Shown in pieces: positions 58,125-64,000 of a stretch of DNA of 64,000 bases; the first letter of the stretch is position 1; every line of letters begins with the position of its first letter. Under the pieces are notes generated by a model. That model saw only the letters and a list, made by a program, of their open reading frames with translations, made no database searches and was not told where the DNA came from. A program made the translations under genes and the position numbers. Where the stretch lies: contig CAYYZO010000004.1 of assembly GCA_964476185.1 (NCBI GenBank), positions 31,147 to 95,146 on the forward strand. Direction: 5' to 3'. Origin of the DNA: DATNBU01 sp964476185. Lineage in GTDB: Bacteria > Desulfobacterota > Binatia > UBA1149 > CAITLU01.

Positions 58125-59735
58125 TCACCTCTCGTCGCGGTGGACGCCCTCGGCGCCGGGCGCGAACCGCTCGAGCAGGAATCGCTCCTGCGGTTTCTCG
58201 GAGGCCGTCTTCGGGATCTCCTCGACGACCTGGATCCAGGACGGCACGAAGTTCGGCTCGAGCTTCTCGCGGCACATCGCGAACAGGCTCTTGACCGAGA
58301 ACGCGCCGTTCGTCGCAACGACGGCCGCGACGACGTCCTTCTCGCCGGGGGCGCCGGAAGCGGCCGGAACGCCGTAAACGAAGACGTCGGTGACCTGCGG
58401 ATGTTCGGCGATCGCCTTCTCGACGAACCCCGGGTTGATGAAGTCGCCGTTGTGGCGGATGCCGCCGCCCTTCCTGTAGTCGAAGTAGAACCATCCCTCG
58501 GCGTCGGTGTGGCCGACGTCGCCGCTGCGCAGCCAGCCGCCGGCGGTCTTCTTCTCGGATGCCTCGGCGTTCTCGAAGTACTCGACCTTCGCCCGGGTGC
58601 CGTCGGCCGGCCGCGAGCAGATCTCGCCGAGGACGCCGGGCGGGCACTCGTCGTCGTTCTCGTCGAGGATCTTCATCTCGACGTTCGCCGGCGGCTTGCC
58701 GAACGAGCCGATCGGTCCGACTCCCGGCGGCTTGAACGCCATCCCGCCCTCGATCGCGGCGTACCACTCGAGCACCTGGACGCCGAAGCGCTTCTCGAAC
58801 GACTCCCAGATCGCGACCGGCATCCCGGCGCTCGTGACGAGGCGCACGGGGTTGTCGGCGTCGTCGGGCCGCTCGGGCTCGCTGTAGATCGCCATCGCCA
58901 TTCCGCCGAGCAACGAGAACGTCGTGCAGCCGTGCTTCCGGCAGACCTCCCAGAGCTTCGACTTCGTGAAGCGGCGGCTGAAGACCGCGCCGAGACCCAT
59001 GAACAACGACGGGCCGAGCGTGACGGCCTGCGCGTTCCCGTGCGTCAGCGACAGCCCCGTGTACGGGCGGTCGCCGGGCTGGAAGCCCGCGATCATCCCG
59101 AGCATCGCGTACATGCCGAAGCGCTCGTTCGGGAACACGACGCCCTTCGGGTCGCCGGTGGTCCCCGACGTGTAGATGATCTGCAGCGGGTCGGCAGGGG
59201 TCGCGAGCCTCACGTCGACGCTCGGCCTCGGCACCGAGAGCACTTCGCCGAGCGGCGTGACGCCGTCGGCCAGCCCTTGCACAGCCGCGTCCTCGCGGCT
59301 GTCGAGGGCCAGCACCCAGCGGATCGCCGGCGCGCGCGAGCGCGCCTCGAGCACGGCGGGCAGGCAATAGTCCGCGCAGACGACGCCCTGGCAGCCGGCG
59401 TTCTGCAGCATGAAGGCGAGCTTGTCGCCGCGCGTGCGCGGGTCGATCGGGACGAAGACGGTGCCGGTCTGGGACGCGGCGACCATCGTCTCGACGAACT
59501 CGGGGTGGTTGCGCATCATCAGCGCGAAGCGCGTGCCGGGCTCGGCACCGGCGCCGACGAGCCACGCGGCGATGCGGTTGCCGCGTTCGGCGAGGTCCGC
59601 GTAGGTGCGGATCTCGTCAGGGGTCGCGCCGCCGTCGAGGCTCAGGTGCTCGAACGTCAGGACCTCGAAGTCGGGCTGCTCCTCGGCCTTGCGGTGGACG
59701 AGGTCGACGAGCACGCCGGGATGTCGCTCTCGCAT
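58125..59735 (-). CDS. acyl-CoA synthetase (AMP-forming)
   Basis: The protein has 536 residues. The P-loop is YTSGTTGDPKGVV, followed by WYAAIEGGMAF, WLRSGDVGHTDAEGWFYFDYRKGGGIRHNG and the C-terminal Lys in IPKTASEKPQERF. Details resemble carnitine/crotonobetaine-CoA ligases and FadD3/FadD17-type ligases for cyclic or side-chain acids. It would activate the pathway's carboxylic acid. It is 14 bp after the thiolase stop. Confidence 0.88.
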   Translation of the reverse strand: MRERHPGVLVDLVHRKAEEQPDFEVLTFEHLSLDGGATPDEIRTYADLAERGNRIAAWLVGAGAEPGTRFALMMRNHPEFVETMVAASQTGTVFVPIDPRTRGDKLAFMLQNAGCQGVVCADYCLPAVLEARSRAPAIRWVLALDSREDAAVQGLADGVTPLGEVLSVPRPSVDVRLATPADPLQIIYTSGTTGDPKGVVFPNERFGMYAMLGMIAGFQPGDRPYTGLSLTHGNAQAVTLGPSLFMGLGAVFSRRFTKSKLWEVCRKHGCTTFSLLGGMAMAIYSEPERPDDADNPVRLVTSAGMPVAIWESFEKRFGVQVLEWYAAIEGGMAFKPPGVGPIGSFGKPPANVEMKILDENDDECPPGVLGEICSRPADGTRAKVEYFENAEASEKKTAGGWLRSGDVGHTDAEGWFYFDYRKGGGIRHNGDFINPGFVEKAIAEHPQVTDVFVYGVPAASGAPGEKDVVAAVVATNGAFSVKSLFAMCREKLEPNFVPSWIQVVEEIPKTASEKPQERFLLERFAPGAEGVHRDER

Positions 59736-59749
59736 GACGGCGCCCTCCC

Positions 59750-60985
59750 TCAGGCGGCCTCGAGGATCGTGACGACCATCGCGGCCACGTCCGTTCCGAT
59801 GTTCCCGCCGCCGTTCTGCGCAAGGCCGACGCGCGCGTTCGCGACCTGGCGCTCGCCGGAGCGGCCCTGCAGCTGTTCGGTGATCTCGACGATCTGAGCG
59901 GCGCCGGTCGCGCCGACCGGATGTCCCTTTCGCAGGAGGCCGCCGGACGTGTTGACGGGAAGGCGCCCGCCGAGCGTGGTCACGCCGTCGGCGACCAGCT
60001 TGCCGCCGTCGCCCTTCGCGCAGAGGCCGAGGTACTCGGTCGCGAGGATCTCGCCGAACGACGACGCGTCGTGCAGCTCGACGAGGCTGAGATCCCGGGG
60101 GCCGACGCCCGCTTCCTCGTATGCTTCGCCGGAGGCGAGCTCGCCCGAAGAGGCTTCCTCGTAGTCGTGGTCCCAGCCCGAGCGCAGCACGCTCGAGACG
60201 ATGCGCACAGGACGCGAGAGGCCGAGTTCGCGCGCCTTCTTCTCGCTGACCAGCACGACGGCTGCCGCGCCGTCGCCGATCGGGGAGCACATCGGCCGCG
60301 TCAGCGGCTCGGCGATCATCGGCGCGTTCAGCACGTCCTCGACGCTCATTCGTTCGCGGAACTGCGCGCGGGGGTTCAGGCTGCCGTGCAGCGAGTTCTT
60401 CGCCGAGACCATCGCGAGCTGCTCGGCGGTGGTCCCGTAGCGTTCCATGTGGGCACGCGCCGCGGCCGCGTAGATGTCCATGAACATCGAGCGCTTCTCG
60501 CCGGCGCCGGCGGCGCCCGACTTGCCGCCGCTGGCCTGCGCGCCCTGCTGCAGGGCCGCCATCAGCGCCTGCACGAACTCGACGTCGACGGCGCCCGAGA
60601 AGGCGCTGAAGCTCTTGCGCTTGTCCTCGTGGTAGAGCTTCTCGACGCCGAGCGCGAGCACGCAGTCGTACAGGCCGGCGCTGACCATCGCCGCCGCCTG
60701 GTTCACGGCGGTGGACCCGCTCGCGCAGGCGTTCTCGACGTTGACGACCGGGATCCTGCCGATCCCGATCGAGCGAAGGATCACCTGTCCGCGGATGCAT
60801 TCCTGGCCGGTGACGAGGCCGGCGGCGGCGTTGCCGACCCAGGCGGCCTGCAGGTCGTCGCTGGTGAGGCCGGCGTCCTTCAGCGCGAGCTCGACGGCTT
60901 CGGCGCCGATGGCCTTCAGCCCCTGCTCGAGATGCTTGCCGAAGTGGGTCATTCCCACGCCGGCGACCATGGCGTTCATCTTCAT
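59750..60985 (-). CDS. thiolase / SCP2-like 3-ketoacyl-CoA thiolase
   Basis: The protein has 411 residues. The nucleophile is Cys87 in NVENACASGSTAV, and LLRKGHPVGATGAAQ holds the C-terminal His. SLVELHDASSFGEI is typical of SCP2-type thiolases. At the place of the second Cys of biosynthetic thiolases the sequence is LAQNGGGNIGTD, with Asn, as in SCP2-like members. It probably cleaves a 3-ketoacyl-CoA formed downstream of the dehydrogenase. ATG at 60985 or 60979 are both possible. Confidence 0.88.
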   Translation of the reverse strand: MKMNAMVAGVGMTHFGKHLEQGLKAIGAEAVELALKDAGLTSDDLQAAWVGNAAAGLVTGQECIRGQVILRSIGIGRIPVVNVENACASGSTAVNQAAAMVSAGLYDCVLALGVEKLYHEDKRKSFSAFSGAVDVEFVQALMAALQQGAQASGGKSGAAGAGEKRSMFMDIYAAAARAHMERYGTTAEQLAMVSAKNSLHGSLNPRAQFRERMSVEDVLNAPMIAEPLTRPMCSPIGDGAAAVVLVSEKKARELGLSRPVRIVSSVLRSGWDHDYEEASSGELASGEAYEEAGVGPRDLSLVELHDASSFGEILATEYLGLCAKGDGGKLVADGVTTLGGRLPVNTSGGLLRKGHPVGATGAAQIVEITEQLQGRSGERQVANARVGLAQNGGGNIGTDVAAMVVTILEAA

Positions 60986-61010
60986 CGCGAACCTCTCCGT
61001 TCCGCGCGCC

Positions 61011-62237
61011 TCAGGCGCACAGGGCTGCGTCGAGCTGGTCGGCGCCGACGATGCTGAGGATGTCGTTGCAGCCGTCCTCGATCTGCGCTGCGCGGGCGTC
61101 GCGCAGCAGTTTCTCGACCGGGTACTCGCGGCTCAGCCCGTTGCCGCCGAAGACCTGCACGGCCTGGTGCGCGCACTCGAACGCCGCGTCGGTGCAGAAC
61201 GTCTTCGAGGCGATCGAATAGGCGAGCAGCGGCGGCTGCTGGGTGGAGTTGTAGACGAAGACCCGGCGCGCGAGGGCACGCGCGGCCTCGACCCGGCGGA
61301 ACATGTCGAAGAGCCTCAGCTTGACGTTCTGGTGGCGCGCGATCGGCAGCCCGCCCTGGATGCGCGTCCGCGCGTACTCGAGCGAATGCTCGAGCGCGGC
61401 GCGCGCCAGGCCGACGAACGTCGTGCCCATGTGCGCGTTGGCCATCGTCAGCACCTGCTCGACGGCCATCGAGTACATCTCCTCGCCGATGATCATCCAC
61501 TCCGCCGGGATGCGAACGGAGTCGAAGTAGATCTCGCCCTGGTTGAGGGCCCTCTGGCCGAGCTTGTCGAGCGGGGCCCCTCGCGACACGCCGGGAAGAT
61601 CGAGAGGCACGAGCGCGACGCCGCCGCCGCGCAGGCCGTGGCCGGTGTCGAGCGTGCAGAACAGCGCCGCGGCGGTCGCGATCGTGCCGTTCGAGACCCA
61701 GGCCGCTTTCTGGCCGTTGATCACGAAGTCGTCGCCGTCGCGCGTGGCGATGCAGTCGGCCCGCAGCTTCTGGTCGTCGAAGACGGGCTGGTTGAACGCC
61801 AGCACGTCGCTGCCGTGGTTCGGCTCGGTGACGGCCCAGCAGCCGATCTCCGGCTTCCTCGGGTTCGCGAAGCGCTCGACGAGGTCGGTGCGGCCGACCA
61901 GGCGCGCGAACATGGCGGGGAAGTTGGCGACCCCGAGGCTGATCGCGAGGCCGGAGTCGCCCCACCCCAGTTCTTCCTGGATCAGGTAGTGGATCCGCGC
62001 GAGCCGCGCCGTGCCCATCAGCGCGGGATCCTCGTCGAGGGACTCGAGCCCGAGTTCGCGGTAGCCGCGGAAGACGTCCCAGAGGATCGATTCGCGCGCG
62101 ACGACGTCGGCGGGGTCGGCCAGGCGATCGAGCCGGGTGCCGGCCGGTCGCATCACTTCGGCCGCGAAGCGATGGACCGTGTCGCGGATCGAACGCTCTT
62201 CCTCGGTCAGCTCGAGATCGAGGTCGATGAGCTGCAT
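61011..62237 (-). CDS. acyl-CoA dehydrogenase with Asp at the catalytic-base position
   Basis: The protein has 408 residues. CWAVTEPNHGSDV, INGQKAAWVSNG, QVFGGNGLSREYPVEKLLRD and QIEDGCNDIL are all family blocks. In most fatty-acyl dehydrogenases the last motif is I-x-EGT; here Asp stands at the Glu position (IEDGC). It is an FAD enzyme that oxidises an acyl-CoA. GGAGG precedes the ATG at 62237. It is the first gene of the six-gene operon. Confidence 0.88.
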   Translation of the reverse strand: MQLIDLDLELTEEERSIRDTVHRFAAEVMRPAGTRLDRLADPADVVARESILWDVFRGYRELGLESLDEDPALMGTARLARIHYLIQEELGWGDSGLAISLGVANFPAMFARLVGRTDLVERFANPRKPEIGCWAVTEPNHGSDVLAFNQPVFDDQKLRADCIATRDGDDFVINGQKAAWVSNGTIATAAALFCTLDTGHGLRGGGVALVPLDLPGVSRGAPLDKLGQRALNQGEIYFDSVRIPAEWMIIGEEMYSMAVEQVLTMANAHMGTTFVGLARAALEHSLEYARTRIQGGLPIARHQNVKLRLFDMFRRVEAARALARRVFVYNSTQQPPLLAYSIASKTFCTDAAFECAHQAVQVFGGNGLSREYPVEKLLRDARAAQIEDGCNDILSIVGADQLDAALCA

Positions 62238-62473
62238 GGGGCACCTCCTGCGGCACGCCCGTGGCGGCCGGTCGTCAACTCCTTGGCGATACGAGGCGCA
62301 CGCGCCGCGGCGCCTCGCGGTGGATGAAGAAAGCACATCGCGGGACACGCGGACGGAGCCTCGCTTGCCGAGCCTTCCCGATTCCCGTCGGTCTGCGTGG
62401 AACCGTGGCCTTGGTTCGCGATGAGGTTCTCCGGAAGCATGACGCCTTGATCACGAATTTTTCTGTTGGTCGT

Positions 62474-62489
62474 CATGACGAAAGTCATG
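62474..62489. promoter_or_regulatory. 16-bp palindrome, candidate TetR operator
   Basis: CATGAC, four bases (GAAA), GTCATG form a perfect dyad in the less GC-rich part of the gap, about 240 bp upstream of the acyl-CoA dehydrogenase start. TetR-type sites have this size. The TetR gene lies in the operon. Confidence 0.45.
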
Positions 62490-62751
62490 GCGATGCCCGT
62501 TTCTTCGCGGCAGATTGCGCTTTGGTGGTTTTGCGAATTGTCCTCCGTGGAGACGGCGGATCGTTTCTTCGCGTGAGCGGGAAAAACAGAGCCGGGAGCA
62601 CGCCGTTCGGGCCTGTTCTTCGCAAGGTCGAGAAACGGCGCGCTGCAGGGCCGAGGGACAGGCACGGCGCCGTCGCGCGGATCCACGAAGCTGAACGGGG
62701 GCTGAGAGTCGGGGAGAAGCGGTGCCCGGGACGGCAGGACCGCGGACGGGG

Positions 62752-62952
62752 CTACGGTCGCTGACCGTGGATTGCGCTTCCCGGGCCGTTCCGGTCGTTC
62801 GTCAGGTCCAGCCCTGTCGGCGAAGACGATTCGACGGATTCGAAATCGCCGATCCCGAACACATCGCCGCGACGCGCCGGCGCCGCATGTCCTGACAGGA
62901 CGGCTTCGAGACTCATGCCCCGGATTCGCTCCACGAGCCGGTCCGCGACCAT
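62752..62952 (-). CDS. possible small protein of 66 residues
   Basis: The frame begins MVADRLVERIRGMSLEAVLS with AAAGG six bases before the ATG and ends at 62752. It has no signal or membrane segment and I recognise no family. A TTG at 63072 would extend it into the lipase gene. It may be spurious in GC-rich DNA. Confidence 0.25.
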   Translation of the reverse strand: MVADRLVERIRGMSLEAVLSGHAAPARRGDVFGIGDFESVESSSPTGLDLTNDRNGPGSAIHGQRP

Positions 62953-63043
62953 GTCGACCTTTCCCGGGAATCCCGCGGACTGGGGAGGGGCCGTGACCGG
63001 ATCGTCACTCGTTGTGACGATTCGGGCGCCGCGCGCGGTACGG

Positions 63044-64000
63044 TCAGCGCATTTCCCCGAGGACCCGGGCAACGTACCCGATGGCGGCGGGGTCCGACAG
63101 GATCCCCGCGTGCGAAGCGTCGTAGCCTCGCATTGTCCGGGCTTCTTCCTGGGCTTCGGGACGCAACTGGCTCGTCATCGCGACAACACCGTCTCCCGAG
63201 CCGGAGATCCCGCCGCCGCCGTACCCGAAGAGCAGGTGATACCCGACGCTGTCCGGAAGTCGCCGACGCACGCGCCGCGTCGGGAGGTCACTGTAAAACA
63301 ACCCGTCCAGGAACTCACTGCCCGGAGAAAGACCTCGCCACGAGAGAACGACGACGGGAGAGGTCGCGGTCCCCTTGCCGGCGGATTCCATTCCTCCGAG
63401 GGGGGAAGCGATCGTCACGTGCGTGCGAATCACGCCGCTCCGCCCGTTCGATTCGTAGTCCAGGATGAACTCTCGCGCGACCAGTCCTCCCATGCTGTGG
63501 GCGACGACGGCGGCTCGATCGAAGCGATGGCGGGCATGCAGTCGGGAGAACAGTTGGGACATCCACCGGCCGAGCGTGTCGAGCGACAGCCCGGACGGGT
63601 AGTACGCGACCCATGGCTGGATGCGGGAACGATCGAGTGCGGCGATCATGTCGCGAAACTCGACGGGAGTGCCGCCGATCCCGTGCACGAACAGCACCGG
63701 GATGCGCTCGTCGTCCGGGGGTTCGAGGAAGTAGATCCCGGCGAGGCCCGCGGTCAGGAAGTCATACGGTTTCCAGAGACCGGACCGGGCGATGTCCCGC
63801 GCGAATCGCGGGTCGTCCAGGGAAACCTGCTGGCCGACGGAACTCAGCGCGAACAGGCTGACGACTTGCTGCTCGTCGCGGCCTCGGGCCTGCATCTGCT
63901 CGACCTCGAAGCCTTGTCGGACGAACCGTCCGTCGGCCGGAATCACCAGGTCGATGTCGTCGCGTCGCTGGCCGCCCTTCAAGGTCACGACGTCTCCCTG
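63044..64000 (-). CDS. alpha/beta-fold lipase/esterase (5' end cut by window)
   Basis: At least 318 residues are visible and the frame is open to the window edge. VLFVHGIGGTPVEFRDMI is the oxyanion loop, VVAHSMGGLVARE the nucleophile elbow, SGDGVVAM the Asp region and YDASHAGILSDP the catalytic His. Known relatives are exported lipases or esterases that begin with a longer N-terminal region, so I treat the GTG at 63988 as internal although GGGAG lies upstream of it. The substrate is unknown. Confidence 0.85.
   Translation of the reverse strand, partial: QGDVVTLKGGQRRDDIDLVIPADGRFVRQGFEVEQMQARGRDEQQVVSLFALSSVGQQVSLDDPRFARDIARSGLWKPYDFLTAGLAGIYFLEPPDDERIPVLFVHGIGGTPVEFRDMIAALDRSRIQPWVAYYPSGLSLDTLGRWMSQLFSRLHARHRFDRAAVVAHSMGGLVAREFILDYESNGRSGVIRTHVTIASPLGGMESAGKGTATSPVVVLSWRGLSPGSEFLDGLFYSDLPTRRVRRRLPDSVGYHLLFGYGGGGISGSGDGVVAMTSQLRPEAQEEARTMRGYDASHAGILSDPAAIGYVARVLGEMR

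Larger units (their letters stand above)
62238..63043. other. 806-bp gap upstream of the catabolic operon
   Basis: It includes the leader of the acyl-CoA dehydrogenase operon, a palindrome at 62474-62489 and an A/T-richer stretch (about 62440-62540) likely to hold the promoter. A 66-codon frame at 62752-62952 is possible. The rest shows no convincing feature. Confidence 0.5.

Overview
This 64 kb window is GC-rich chromosomal DNA from a Gram-negative bacterium. The Gram-negative assignment rests on lptF/lptG, a trimeric-type O/P porin, an OmpW/OmpA-like barrel and lipoprotein and Sec signals. Two secreted proteins carry Thr-rich linkers of the TTTTTTLP type, Cys-rich modules and a dockerin-like CGDVN-SG module. 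Together with the many stand-alone acyl-CoA, LLM and SDR genes, this suggests a deltaproteobacteria-like lineage such as Candidatus Binatota (Binatia) or a relative. That placement is inference; there is no rRNA or tRNA in the window. I saw no phage, IS element or CRISPR array.

Layout. Positions 1-9643 hold a truncated PLP enzyme, a regulator/patatin pair, Hsp20, a PAS histidine kinase without a partner regulator, and a minus-strand set of SGNH hydrolase, SDF-family symporter and polytopic membrane protein. Positions 9769-20443 hold a coupled IclR regulator and class IV aminotransferase, malonyl-CoA synthetase, a GT87-like mannosyltransferase followed by an out-of-frame acidic tail, a phosphate-selective porin behind a three-repeat Pho-box-like element, a GST, a POT peptide transporter and an LLM oxidoreductase. 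Positions 20521-28359 are a run of small minus-strand accessory and housekeeping genes: carbonic anhydrase, L,D-transpeptidase, GFA, SDR, TauE/SafE, hydrolase, HCCA isomerase, VOC and DUF938. Positions 28479-31829 hold a MerR regulator and a two-gene electron-transfer/diiron-oxygenase unit with its own dyad promoter.

The most unusual part is 32769-50044. It holds a TVP38-flavoprotein fusion and a minus-strand glycan-type cluster: ABC exporter, a trimodular GT8-like/pseudo-methyltransferase/ELM1 protein, a second ELM1 protein and a sulfotransferase. Divergently, on the plus strand, lies a lipid-type set: nucleotidyltransferase, trehalose-phosphatase-like enzyme, diacylglycerol-kinase-like enzyme, Tam41-like CDP-DAG synthase and fatty acid desaturase. 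It ends with lptF/lptG behind a DUF4833 gene. Read together, these genes look like synthesis, decoration and export of an envelope glycolipid or polysaccharide. That is inference from domain content and synteny.

Positions 50775-56190 encode two secreted proteins and an amidase. Positions 56250-62237 are a tightly packed six-gene minus-strand operon (acyl-CoA dehydrogenase, thiolase, CoA ligase, TetR, nitroreductase, two-cluster ferredoxin) that looks like a CoA-thioester degradation pathway. The window ends in an incomplete lipase. A recurring feature is a TANNNT hexamer 6-11 nt upstream of start codons, mostly ones without a Shine-Dalgarno sequence, which suggests widespread leaderless transcription. 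Overlapping ATGA/GTGA junctions are also common.
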